This document shows, piece after piece, positions 44,915-53,104 of a stretch of DNA of 64,000 nt; position 1 is the stretch's first letter; each line of letters starts with the position of its first letter. Both the position numbers and the translations under genes were made by a program. The DNA is from Lysobacteraceae bacterium PS02340 (GTDB taxonomy: Bacteria > Pseudomonadota > Gammaproteobacteria > Xanthomonadales > Xanthomonadaceae), in NCBI GenBank assembly GCA_029959605.1, contig JASCOC010000002.1, positions 62,001-126,000 on the forward strand, given 5' to 3'. The notes beneath the pieces are model-generated. The model saw only the letters and a list, made by a program, of their open reading frames with translations. It had not been told where the DNA came from and ran no database searches.

Positions 44915-46125
44915 GCGCGGGCGTTGCCCGGCGGCCGGTCGCACGACCGTTGCCGCCGGTGGCCGCGCACGTCGACGAAGCGCTCGCTGCGCTCGATGCG
45001 CGGCTCGACTGGCTGCTGGCCCTGTCGCCGCTGGACGGCGTGGGTTTGTGGAACGCCTTCGAAACCTCGGGCCGCACGCTCGAACCCACGCTGCGCTACG
45101 TGGACCTCGACACCGATCTGGTCGAGACGCGCCGGGCGCTCGATGCCCTGCCCGTCAGCGAGATCGAATCACCGGCGCTGCAGGCACTGCTGGCCGAGAA
45201 GCAGGGCGAACTGGGCCGCATGATCGATCTGGTCGAACAGCGCGACCAGGCCGGTTTCGTCGATGCCAGCGTCGCGTTGTTCGGCGCGGTGGAACCGGAA
45301 CTGCTGGCGCTCGCCGAGCGCATCCTGGCGAGCGTGGGCAGCGGTGAGCCACTGGCTGCCGACTGCGGTATCGACGAGGTGCGCAGCCAGGTCGACGCCG
45401 AGATCGCCTGGTACCGCGCGCAGGCGCCGGACTTCCACATCGACGTCGTCGTGGATACCGACATCAGCTCGATGCTGATGGTCTCGCACGGCACCTTCTA
45501 CATCGACGGCAACATCCGCCTGCCGCGCGCACGCGTGCAGCCGCTGATCCAGCACGAGATCGGCACGCACGTCGTCACCCGCCACAACGGCCGGCAGCAG
45601 GCCTTGCGCCAGCTCGAAGTCGGCCTGGCGCACTACGACCCGATGCAGGAAGGGCTCGGCGTGCTCGGCGAATTCCTCACCGGCTACCTGCCCGGAGAGC
45701 GCCTGCGCATCCTCGCCGCACGCGTGGTCGCGACCTCGATGGCCGCTCGCGGCGAACAGCTGCCGGCGATCTTCGCCTGCCTGCACGAAACCCATGACAT
45801 GCCGACCGACGACGCCTTCGACGTCGCCGTGCGCGCACGGCGCGGTGGCGGCCTGACCAAGGACGCCGTCTATCTGCGCGGCCTGTGCGATCTGCTGGCC
45901 TATCTGGAAGCCGGCGGCGATTTCGATGCCCTGTTCCTCGGCAAGTTCGCATTGCCGCAGCTGGAACTGCTGGACTCGCTGGTCGACGACGGCTGGATCG
46001 TGCCGCCGGCCCTGCTGCCCCGCTACACCACCCACGAGGATTTCCGCAGCCGCCTCGACGCATGCCGGCGCACGCCGGTCGAGCGCCTCTTCCACACACA
46101 CCGCACCCCGGAGCATGCTGCATGA
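44911..46125 (+). CDS. DUF1704 (QEGLA-motif) HExxxH metalloprotease-like protein
   Basis: 404-residue soluble protein of the family annotated as flavohaemoglobin expression-modulating QEGLA-motif protein. The zinc motif is HEIGTH (His215, Glu216, His220), and MQEGLGVLGEFLTGYLPG provides Gln246-Glu247, the likely third ligand. The same fold and motif are found in the animal tubulin tyrosine carboxypeptidases MATCAP (KIAA0895L), so a carboxypeptidase-type activity is plausible. The N-terminal ~170 residues are helical. It starts at a GTG overlapping the amidohydrolase stop, and its own stop overlaps the ATG of the ATP-grasp gene, so all three are translated together. Confidence 0.88.
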   Translation: MSAGVARRPVARPLPPVAAHVDEALAALDARLDWLLALSPLDGVGLWNAFETSGRTLEPTLRYVDLDTDLVETRRALDALPVSEIESPALQALLAEKQGELGRMIDLVEQRDQAGFVDASVALFGAVEPELLALAERILASVGSGEPLAADCGIDEVRSQVDAEIAWYRAQAPDFHIDVVVDTDISSMLMVSHGTFYIDGNIRLPRARVQPLIQHEIGTHVVTRHNGRQQALRQLEVGLAHYDPMQEGLGVLGEFLTGYLPGERLRILAARVVATSMAARGEQLPAIFACLHETHDMPTDDAFDVAVRARRGGGLTKDAVYLRGLCDLLAYLEAGGDFDALFLGKFALPQLELLDSLVDDGWIVPPALLPRYTTHEDFRSRLDACRRTPVERLFHTHRTPEHAA

Positions 46126-47186
46126 CAGACGGACATCCCCTGCGTTTCGGCTTTGTCGTCAACGACGTCGACACCGAGCAGGACAACTACACCACGATCC
46201 GTCTAGCCCGCCGCGCCCTGTCGCGCGGCCATGAGATCGCGTTGATCGGTCTCGCCGACTTCACCTACGACGCCGACGGCACCGTGCGCGCCTGTGCGCA
46301 CATGCCCTGCGGACAGGATTACGCCGACGATGCGGCCCTGCTCGCCGACCTGCAGTCGGACGAGTGCCCGACGGAGCGCATTTCCGTCGACGATCTCGAC
46401 GTGCTGATGCTGCGCAGCGATCCCGCCGACGAGATGGTCGAACGCCCCTGGGCGCCCGGCAGCGGCCTGCTGTTCGCGCAGCTCAGCGCGCTGAAGCGGG
46501 CACTGGTGGTCAACGACCCGACGCACCTGACCGACGCCTCGAACAAGACCTACTTCCAGCATTTCCCAGAAGAAGTCCGCCCCGTCACCTGCATCAGCTG
46601 CGACATCGACGAGATCAAGGCCTTCATCGAAGCGCGCGAAGGCTACGGCGTCATCAAGCCGCTGCAGGGCTCGGGTGGCCAGAGCGTGTTCGTGGTCACC
46701 CCGGAAAGCGCCGGCAATCTCAACCAGATGATCGACGCCGTGCTGCGCGACGGCTATGCGATCGCCCAGGAATACCTGCCCAAGGCGAAGGACGGCGACC
46801 TGCGTCTGCTGATGCTCAACGGCCGTCCGCTCGAAGTCGACGGCACCTATGCTTGCATCCGGCGCTACAACGACAGCGGCGATGCGCGCAGCAACATCAG
46901 CGCCGGCGGCAAGTACGAGATGGCCAAGCCCGATGCCGATGCGTTGCGTCTGGCCGAACTGGTCGCGCCGAAACTGATCCGCGACGGCATGTACTTTGTC
47001 GGCCTCGACATCGTCGGCGACAAGCTGATGGAAGTGAACGTCGACACCCCCGGCGGCATCAACATGCTCGAGGAACTGACCGGCCTCGATTTCTCGGGCC
47101 GCATCCTCGAAGACCTCGAGCGCAAGCTGCGCCTGCGCAAGCATTACGGCAGGACGCTCAGCAACGTCGAACTGGCGATGCTCTGA
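46122..47186 (+). CDS. glutathione-synthetase-like ATP-grasp ligase
   Basis: 354-residue ATP-dependent carboxylate-amine ligase. It follows GshB layout: N-terminal Rossmann-like domain (FGFVVNDVDTEQDNYTTIRL, LDVLMLRSDPADEMVERP), then the ATP-grasp with YGVIKPLQGSGGQSVF, IAQEYLPKAKDGDLRLLMLNGRPLEV and the metal-binding end LMEVNVDTPGGINMLEELTG. Glutathione synthase itself is usually beside gshA, absent here, and the long insert near 40-75 differs from GshB. Together with the two coupled genes upstream it probably makes an amide bond to a small molecule or peptide not yet identified (inference). Confidence 0.85.
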   Translation: MTDGHPLRFGFVVNDVDTEQDNYTTIRLARRALSRGHEIALIGLADFTYDADGTVRACAHMPCGQDYADDAALLADLQSDECPTERISVDDLDVLMLRSDPADEMVERPWAPGSGLLFAQLSALKRALVVNDPTHLTDASNKTYFQHFPEEVRPVTCISCDIDEIKAFIEAREGYGVIKPLQGSGGQSVFVVTPESAGNLNQMIDAVLRDGYAIAQEYLPKAKDGDLRLLMLNGRPLEVDGTYACIRRYNDSGDARSNISAGGKYEMAKPDADALRLAELVAPKLIRDGMYFVGLDIVGDKLMEVNVDTPGGINMLEELTGLDFSGRILEDLERKLRLRKHYGRTLSNVELAML

Positions 47187-47198
47187 TCCAAGCGGGCG

Positions 47199-47579
47199 TC
47201 AGGCCCGGTTGGCGATCTCGATGAGGTTGCCGTCCGGATCGCGCACGTAGACGGACAGGATCGGGCCGGTCGCCCCCGTGCGGGGCACCGGCCCGTCTTC
47301 GATGTGGACGCCCGCCGCATGCAGTTCGGCCTGCACCCGGTCCAGCGGCGTCGCGGTCAGCAGGCACAGGTCCGCCGATCCGGGCGTGGCGCGCAGTGCC
47401 TTCGGTTCGAACTCGTGGCCGGCCTGGTGCAGGTTGATCTTCTGCGCACCGAACGCGAGCGCGCGTCCGCCCGCGCCGAAGCTCACGACCTGCATGCCGA
47501 AGACACGGTTGTAGAACCTGCAGGTCGCGTCGATGTCGGCGACGGTCAACACCAGATGGTCGAGTGCGTCGATGCGCAT
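47199..47579 (-). CDS. VOC family protein (glyoxalase-like)
   Basis: 126-residue vicinal oxygen chelate protein. LDHLVLTVADIDATCRFYNRVFG carries a likely metal histidine, KINLHQAGHEFEPKA the middle motif, and ILSVYVRDPDGNLIEIANR the terminal glutamate; the pattern fits fosfomycin-resistance or dioxygenase-like subgroups, and no exact substrate can be set. ATG at 47579, 4 bases after the stop of the MFS gene on the same strand, so the two form an operon. Confidence 0.85.
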   Translation of the reverse strand: MRIDALDHLVLTVADIDATCRFYNRVFGMQVVSFGAGGRALAFGAQKINLHQAGHEFEPKALRATPGSADLCLLTATPLDRVQAELHAAGVHIEDGPVPRTGATGPILSVYVRDPDGNLIEIANRA

Positions 47580-47583
47580 GGCA

Positions 47584-48813
47584 TCAGTCTCCGGTCGATG
47601 CGATGGACGGATGCGCCGGTGACGGCGTGTCCGGCGCGTGGCGCTGGAGATGTCGAGCCGCGACGAAGGCGAGCGCGAGCAACACGAGCGCACCGCCGGC
47701 CAGCACCGGCCAGCCGCCGTGTGCCCACAGCCAGCCGCTGGTCGCGCCGATCAGGCTCGACCCCATGTAGTACGACAGCAGATACAGCGAGGCCGCATGG
47801 CTGCGATGCGTGCGGCCGAGCCGGCCCACCCACGCGCTCGCCGCGGCATGCGCGATGAAGAAGCCGATCGTCAGCAGCACCAGGCCCGGCACGATCATCC
47901 AGAGCGTCGGCGCCAGCGTCAGCAGCACGCCGGCCGCGGCCACCACGACACCGGCGACGACGACCGGGCCGCGACCGAAGCGATCCGACAGACCACCGGC
48001 GACGGTCGAACTGACGATGCCGAACACGTAGGCGCTGAAGATCCAGCCGATCTCGGCCTGCGACAGATCGAACGGCGCCGTGCCGAGCCGGAAGCCGAGG
48101 TAGTTGTAGACGCTGACGAACACGCCCATCACCAGGAACGGGATCGCGAACAGCCACGGCAGCAGCGGATCACGCAGATGCCCGCCCCAGGCGCGCAGAT
48201 GGAAGCGCAGATTGATCCCGCGCTGGCGCACGAAGTGTCGCGATTTCGGCAGCAGCCAGACGAAGGCGATCGCGACCAGCAGATCGAAGCCGCCCAGCAG
48301 CGCGAGCGCGGTCCGCCAGTCGAACCAGTCGGTCAGGAAGCTCACCGACAGCCGCCCCATCATCCCGCCGAAGGCGTTGCCGGCGACGTAGAGCCCGACC
48401 GCCGACCCCAGCCGCTGGGCGGGGAATTCCTCGGCCAGATAGACCATCGCCACCGCCGGCACACCGCCGAGCGCGATGCCGGCGAGCGCGCGCACGAGCA
48501 CGAGGCTCGGCCAGTGCGACAGCATCGCGGCGAGCATCGTCAGCATCGCGGCGACCGCCATCGACACGAACATCAGGCCGCGTCTGCCGAGATTTTCCGA
48601 TACGGCGCCGGCGCAGAAGATCGACAGCGCAAGCCCCAGCGTCGCCAGCGACAGTGGCAGCGAACTCGCCGCCGGCCCCACGTCGAACTCGCCCGCGAAT
48701 TCGGGCAGCAGCGGCTGCACGCCGTAGAGCAGCGAGAACGTGGCGAAGCCGGCGAGGAACAACGCAAGGCGGATGCGGCCGGGGCGCAGAGGCGCCGGCG
48801 AAGGGGCGGACAT
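47584..48813 (-). CDS. MFS transporter (YnfM-like)
   Basis: 409-residue inner-membrane transporter with twelve predicted hydrophobic helices. Family motifs include VSENLGRRGLMFVSM in the loop after helix 2, ALAGIALGGVPAVAMVYLAEEFPAQRLGSAVGLYVAGNAFGG after helix 4 (helices 4-5) and GGLSDRFGRGPVV in the second half. It is like the YnfM group of drug or metabolite exporters. ATG at 48813. It is cotranscribed with the VOC protein, a pairing that suggests handling of a toxic small molecule (inference). Confidence 0.88.
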   Translation of the reverse strand: MSAPSPAPLRPGRIRLALFLAGFATFSLLYGVQPLLPEFAGEFDVGPAASSLPLSLATLGLALSIFCAGAVSENLGRRGLMFVSMAVAAMLTMLAAMLSHWPSLVLVRALAGIALGGVPAVAMVYLAEEFPAQRLGSAVGLYVAGNAFGGMMGRLSVSFLTDWFDWRTALALLGGFDLLVAIAFVWLLPKSRHFVRQRGINLRFHLRAWGGHLRDPLLPWLFAIPFLVMGVFVSVYNYLGFRLGTAPFDLSQAEIGWIFSAYVFGIVSSTVAGGLSDRFGRGPVVVAGVVVAAAGVLLTLAPTLWMIVPGLVLLTIGFFIAHAAASAWVGRLGRTHRSHAASLYLLSYYMGSSLIGATSGWLWAHGGWPVLAGGALVLLALAFVAARHLQRHAPDTPSPAHPSIASTGD

Positions 48814-48920
48814 CGGGGACGGGTGCAGCGACGTGGGGGCCCAGTATCAGCCTGCGGCGTCACGCAGGCCAGCGAAGCGGATGGATCGATGTGTCGCGCG
48901 CGGGCACCGGCGCGCCCCGC

Positions 48921-51251
48921 TCATTCCGGAGCAGGACCCGCCGGCACCGGCGCATGGCCACCGCGCACCACGCGCACCGGCACGGATTTGGCGGCAGGCA
49001 CGTGGCTGTCGATTGCATGGTGCGCCACCGGGATCAGCGGATTGCATTCCGGGTAGTACGCCGCAATGCAGCCGCGCGGAATGCGATACGGAATCGCGCG
49101 CAGGCCGCCGACTTCGCGGACTTCGGAATCGTCATCGAAGTCTGCTGCGAGCGTGATCTGTTCGCCGTCGTCCAGACCCAGCTCGGCGATGTCCTCGGCG
49201 TGCATCAGCACCACACGGCGCGTGCCGTCGATGCCGCGGAAGCGGTCGTGGTAGCCGTAGACCGTGGTGTTGAACTGGTCGTTGCTGCGCACGGTCAGCA
49301 GTCGATAGCGCCCGGCCTTGTCGGCGAAGCCGGTCGCGCAGATCACGTCGGGCACGTGGAACTCGGCCTTGCCGCTCTCGGTCGACCAGCGCCGCTCGCG
49401 CGCCGCGACCGGACGCGGAAAGCCGCCCGGTGTGTACAGGCGCGCATTGAAATCGCGGAACTGCTCGGGATACGTTTCCTCGATCGCATCGCGCACACGT
49501 GCGTAATCCTTGACCCAGTCCTGCCACGGTACACAGGCGGCGCGTTCGGGCGACAGGATCGCCTGCGCGAGCGCGGCGACGATCGCAGGCTCGGAGCGCA
49601 ACATCGGACCCGCCGGCGGGCTGTTGCCGAACGAGGCATGGATGCAGGTCGTGCTGTCTTCGATGCTGACCTTCTGCGCCACGCCGTCCTGCACGTCCTC
49701 CTCGATCCGGCCCAGGCACGGCAGCAGCAACGTCTCGCGCCCGCACAGCAGATGGTTGCGGTTGAGATGCGTGGCCACCTGCAGGCTCAGCGCGAGTCCC
49801 TGCCATGCCGGTTCGAGGCGACCGGTGTCGGGCGCGGCGCGGGAGAAATTGCCGCCCAGCCCGATGAAGGCTTCGACGCTGCCATCGAGGATGCCTTCCA
49901 CCGTCCCGACCGTATCGAGCCCTTTCTCGCGCGGCGGCTCGAAGCCGTACTGCGCGGCGATCCTGTCGAGCGGCACGAGCTCGGGCTTTTCGGAAATGCC
50001 GACGGTGCGTTGTCCCTGCACGTTCGAATGCCCGCGCACCGGGCAGATGCCCGCGCCCGGACGGCCGACGTTGCCGCGCATCAGCGCGAGATTGCAGACC
50101 ATGCGCACGTTGTCGACGCCGTGGCGGTGCTGGGTCAGGCCCATGCCGTAGATCAGGATCGACGATTCCGCCTGCGCGTAAACACCGGCCACGCCCTCGA
50201 TGTCGGCGCGTGACAGTCCACTCTCGCGTTCGATGTCGGTCCAGTCCGCGGCCCGCAGCCAGGCTTCGAAGGCTTCGAAACCATTGGTGTGGGTCTCGAT
50301 GAAGCCGACATCGAGCACGCGCGGGCGGCCTTGCGCCTGCGCGGCGTCGTCGAGATCGAGCAACGCGCGTGCCAGTCCCTGCATCAGCGCGATGTCGCCG
50401 CCCGCACGCACCGGGAAGTAGGCATTGCTGATCCGCGTCGACGCGCCGGTGGCCATCGCCAGCGGTTCCTGTGGATTGGTGAAGCGCTCCCAGCCGCGTT
50501 CGTACAAGGGATTGAAGGTGATGATCTCGGCGCCACGGCGCGCGGCTTCCTGCAGCGGATGCAGCATGCGCGGACTGTTGACGCCGACGTTCTGGCCGAA
50601 GGAGATGATGCAGTCGGTGTGCTCGAAATCTTCCAGCAGCACGGTGCCGACCGGCACGCCGATACTGCGCGGGAGGCCCACCGACGTGCTCTCGTGGCAC
50701 ATGTTGGAGCTGTCGGGCAGGTTGTTGTTGCCGTACAACCGCGCCAGCAGGCCGTACATGTAGGACGTTTCGAGCGAGGCGCGTCCCGAGGCGTAGAACA
50801 CGGCGCGCTCGGGCGCCATCCCGCGCATCACGCCGCCGGCGATCGCGAAGGCCTCGTCCCAGGACACCGGCACGTAGTGATCACTGGCAGCGTCGTACCG
50901 CATCGGCTCGACCAGCCGGCCCGCCGCTTCGAGATCGTGATCAGCCCAGGTCAGCAGTTCGGTCACGGTGTGCTGCGCGAAGAAGGCGGCATCGGCGCGC
51001 CGCGTGTCCAGCTCCCACATCGTGGCCTTGGCGCCGTTCTCGCAGAATTCGGCGGTGTGCGGCTCGGCCGGCTTGGCCCAGGAACAACTCACGCAGGCGA
51101 ACCCGTCGATCTTGTTCTGGCGTTGCAGCTGTCGTGCGCCTTCGATCGTCTGCGCACCATCGCCGGTGCCGTAACGCAGCAGCGATCGCACCGAACCCCA
51201 TCCGCCCGCGGGCGCCTCGTAGGGCTTGAACGTGGGATGCGACTCGTTCAT
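48921..51251 (-). CDS. FdhF/YdeP family molybdopterin oxidoreductase
   Basis: 776-residue cytoplasmic member of the formate dehydrogenase-like molybdopterin family. The N-terminal part has GFACVSCSWAKP (Cys53, Cys56), residues that in relatives help bind an Fe-S centre. Cofactor segments include SSNMCHESTSVGLPRSIG, CIISFGQNVGVNSPRM, GMGLTQHRHGVDNVRM, GNVGRPGAGICPVRGHSNVQGQRT and the C-terminal VRSNDQFNTTVYG. No signal peptide is present. E. coli YdeP has been tied to acid resistance; the substrate is unknown. ATG at 51251; no accessory subunit genes lie next to it. Confidence 0.92.
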   Translation of the reverse strand: MNESHPTFKPYEAPAGGWGSVRSLLRYGTGDGAQTIEGARQLQRQNKIDGFACVSCSWAKPAEPHTAEFCENGAKATMWELDTRRADAAFFAQHTVTELLTWADHDLEAAGRLVEPMRYDAASDHYVPVSWDEAFAIAGGVMRGMAPERAVFYASGRASLETSYMYGLLARLYGNNNLPDSSNMCHESTSVGLPRSIGVPVGTVLLEDFEHTDCIISFGQNVGVNSPRMLHPLQEAARRGAEIITFNPLYERGWERFTNPQEPLAMATGASTRISNAYFPVRAGGDIALMQGLARALLDLDDAAQAQGRPRVLDVGFIETHTNGFEAFEAWLRAADWTDIERESGLSRADIEGVAGVYAQAESSILIYGMGLTQHRHGVDNVRMVCNLALMRGNVGRPGAGICPVRGHSNVQGQRTVGISEKPELVPLDRIAAQYGFEPPREKGLDTVGTVEGILDGSVEAFIGLGGNFSRAAPDTGRLEPAWQGLALSLQVATHLNRNHLLCGRETLLLPCLGRIEEDVQDGVAQKVSIEDSTTCIHASFGNSPPAGPMLRSEPAIVAALAQAILSPERAACVPWQDWVKDYARVRDAIEETYPEQFRDFNARLYTPGGFPRPVAARERRWSTESGKAEFHVPDVICATGFADKAGRYRLLTVRSNDQFNTTVYGYHDRFRGIDGTRRVVLMHAEDIAELGLDDGEQITLAADFDDDSEVREVGGLRAIPYRIPRGCIAAYYPECNPLIPVAHHAIDSHVPAAKSVPVRVVRGGHAPVPAGPAPE

Positions 51252-51359
51252 GACGGACTCCGGCTTCGACTCAACGCCTTACCGTCGCCGAATACATCTC
51301 CCCGCGACGTGAATGTCTACCTCACGACGTTTCAACGTCCACGGGCGCAAGGTGAGCCC

Positions 51360-51539
51360 ATGCAGGATGTCGCCAAATTGCGCTGCCCCTGGTGCGGAGA
51401 ACGTTTCGAGACGCTGGTCGACGCCAGCGTCGGCGATGCGGATTACGTCGAGGACTGTCCGGTCTGCTGCCGGCCTATCGAAATGCATCTCGCCGTGGAC
51501 GACGACGGCATCCGCCTCGACGCCGGACGCGAGGACTGA
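51360..51539 (+). CDS. CPXCG-motif cysteine-rich protein
   Basis: 59-residue zinc-ribbon-like protein. Two knuckles are evident: LRCPWCGE and VEDCPVCCRPIE, separated by a short beta-rich acidic stretch, with an acidic tail. This matches the family annotated only as CPXCG-motif cysteine-rich protein. The ATG at 51360 follows AAGGTGAG at a spacing of about 4. It is a real small gene despite its length; function unknown, with metal binding very likely. Confidence 0.85.
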   Translation: MQDVAKLRCPWCGERFETLVDASVGDADYVEDCPVCCRPIEMHLAVDDDGIRLDAGRED

Positions 51540-51546
51540 GACACCG

Positions 51547-51747
51547 TCAGGCCGGGCTGACCGGCGTGAGCTCCCAGAACGTCTGCACCAGGGGCGCCGC
51601 ATCCTCCCAGCTCACATCAGGGTTGCGACGCAGCCGTAGCCAGCCTTCGCGCAACTGGGACTCGCACTCGTCCCACGAGCGCTCGCCCAGATATTCCCGG
51701 GACATCTGTCCGTACACCCGGCACAACTCGACGTCTTCAGCGTTCAC
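51547..51747 (-). CDS. small hypothetical protein
   Basis: 66-residue acidic protein (VELCRVYGQMSREYLGERSW, then ECESQLREGWLRLR and SWEDAAPLVQTFW) predicted to be helical; I do not recognise the family. A GTG at 51747 with AAGGA about 7 bases upstream is the best start; an ATG at 51807 would add 20 unconserved-looking residues. Convergent with the CPXCG gene, whose stop is 7 bases away. Confidence 0.6.
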   Translation of the reverse strand: MNAEDVELCRVYGQMSREYLGERSWDECESQLREGWLRLRRNPDVSWEDAAPLVQTFWELTPVSPA

Positions 51748-51831
51748 GTCGGCATCCTTGTTGGAGGGTGAGACGCGGCCAGCTCGGCCGCACCGTGTCG
51801 GCAGCATGTGAACAGGGCGCAGTCAGGGTCT

Positions 51832-51882
51832 GTGCGCTAACGCACGTAGTTCAGTCAGCTGTATGCGCGTTGCCGTACATAC
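51832..51882. promoter_or_regulatory. two dyads upstream of the Crp/Fnr gene
   Basis: GTGCG-CTAA-CGCAC (51832-51845) and GTATG-N12-CATAC (51861-51882) lie 40-90 bases before the regulator ATG in a less GC-rich stretch. They could be binding sites for the regulator itself or another dimeric protein; nothing more can be said from symmetry alone. Confidence 0.35.
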
Positions 51883-51923
51883 GACACCGCATTCAGACGG
51901 GAAAATCCATACTCGTTCATCAG

Positions 51924-52664
51924 ATGGACCTTTCGCTGCGCATGAAGAAGAAAGCGCCCTGGGCGCCGCTCAATGGACTGTTGCAGGACTTGCCCGACGA
52001 CGTGTGCGACCGCGTGGGCGATGAGGTCCAGCTGGTCGACATGCCGGCCGGCAAGGTGCTGCACGAAGCCAACGTGGCCCAGACGACGATCTACTTCCCG
52101 CGCGAAGGCATCGTGTCGCTGATGTATGCGCTGGAGAGTGGCGACACCAGCGAGTTCGCGATGGTCGGTAACGAAGGCGTGGTCGGTATCGGTCTGCTGA
52201 CCGGCGCCCGCAGCGTCCCCACGCGCGCCGTGGTCAAGGTCGGTGGCGAAGCTTTGGCCCTGCGCGGCGAGTTCGCGATCCGCGAGTTCCAGCGCGGGGG
52301 TGCGTTCCAGGAAATCCTGCTGCGCTATTTCCAGGCCTTGGTGACCCAGACCGCGATGACCGGCGTCTGCAACCGCCACCACACGGTCGACAAGCAACTG
52401 TCGCGCTGGCTGCTGCTGGTCAACGATCGCGTGGGTTCGGTCGAGATCAAGATGACCCAGGAGCAGATCGCGCATCTGCTGGGCGTGCGCCGCGAAGGCA
52501 TCACCGAGGCCGCGCGCCGTCTGCAGGAAGACGGCTGCATCCGCTACAGCCGCGGCGTGATCCAGGTGCTGGACCGCGAATGTCTCGTGGCGCGCTCTTG
52601 CGAGTGCTACGGCGTGGTGCGGACCGAGTACGACCGGCTGCTGCGCCCCGCGCTCGAAGGCTGA
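51924..52664 (+). CDS. Crp/Fnr family transcriptional regulator
   Basis: 246-residue regulator. The N-terminal cyclic-nucleotide-binding-like domain (about 20-140) includes LVDMPAGKVLHEANVAQTTIYFPREGIVSL and lacks both the cAMP-contact pattern of Crp and the N-terminal cysteine cluster of Fnr. The C-terminal winged helix-turn-helix shows MTQEQIAHLLGVRREGITEAARRLQ. The ligand is therefore unknown. The ATG at 51924 gives MDLSLRMKKK; an ATG at 51942 is an alternative. The dyads upstream may be autoregulatory. Confidence 0.88.
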   Translation: MDLSLRMKKKAPWAPLNGLLQDLPDDVCDRVGDEVQLVDMPAGKVLHEANVAQTTIYFPREGIVSLMYALESGDTSEFAMVGNEGVVGIGLLTGARSVPTRAVVKVGGEALALRGEFAIREFQRGGAFQEILLRYFQALVTQTAMTGVCNRHHTVDKQLSRWLLLVNDRVGSVEIKMTQEQIAHLLGVRREGITEAARRLQEDGCIRYSRGVIQVLDRECLVARSCECYGVVRTEYDRLLRPALEG

Positions 52665-52768
52665 GCGCCACGGGCGCGCGCATCGGCGCGGGCCTCGTCA
52701 CACCTCGTCATCACGGCCCGTTGCGCGGGCCGCGCGAGCATGGATGTCTTCCCTCCAAGGAGTCGTCC

Positions 52769-53056
52769 ATGAGCCGGATCCCACCCCGCATCTTCACCAG
52801 CCGCGAGGATCTCGATGCGATCGAACAGCGCATCGTGCTGCTCGACGACGAGGCCCGCGTGCGGATCACGCTCGACGACGGCACCGTCGTCGAAGGCACG
52901 GTCTCTGCCCGGCCGACGCTGGAAATCTTCCGCAACGGCGATGGCGACGAAGGCCACAACGCACGGCTGCGGCTCGACGATCTCGAAGATCCCGCCACGC
53001 CGCATTACGTGTGGGTGGGCGACGTGCGCGACATCGAGCGGCTCGGCACGGTCTGA
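52769..53056 (+). CDS. DUF3247 family protein
   Basis: 95-residue protein of a family restricted largely to xanthomonads. Pattern: helical start (TSREDLDAIEQRI), then small beta-barrel-like strands VRITLDDGTVVEGTVSARPTL and the end HYVWVGDVRDIERLG. It is Sm-like in appearance, though no RNA binding is known. The ATG at 52769 has AAGGAG 6 bases upstream, a strong site. It stands alone after the Crp/Fnr gene. Confidence 0.88.
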   Translation: MSRIPPRIFTSREDLDAIEQRIVLLDDEARVRITLDDGTVVEGTVSARPTLEIFRNGDGDEGHNARLRLDDLEDPATPHYVWVGDVRDIERLGTV

Positions 53057-53104
53057 GCCGCATCGGTGGCGCGCGCGCGTCAGCGTGTCGCCATCGCCCT
53101 GCCC

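Noticed and set aside
44911-46125. Taking the database name flavohaemoglobin expression-modulating protein as a function
   Set aside because: No flavohaemoglobin gene is in the window, and the HEIGTH motif points to a metalloprotease.
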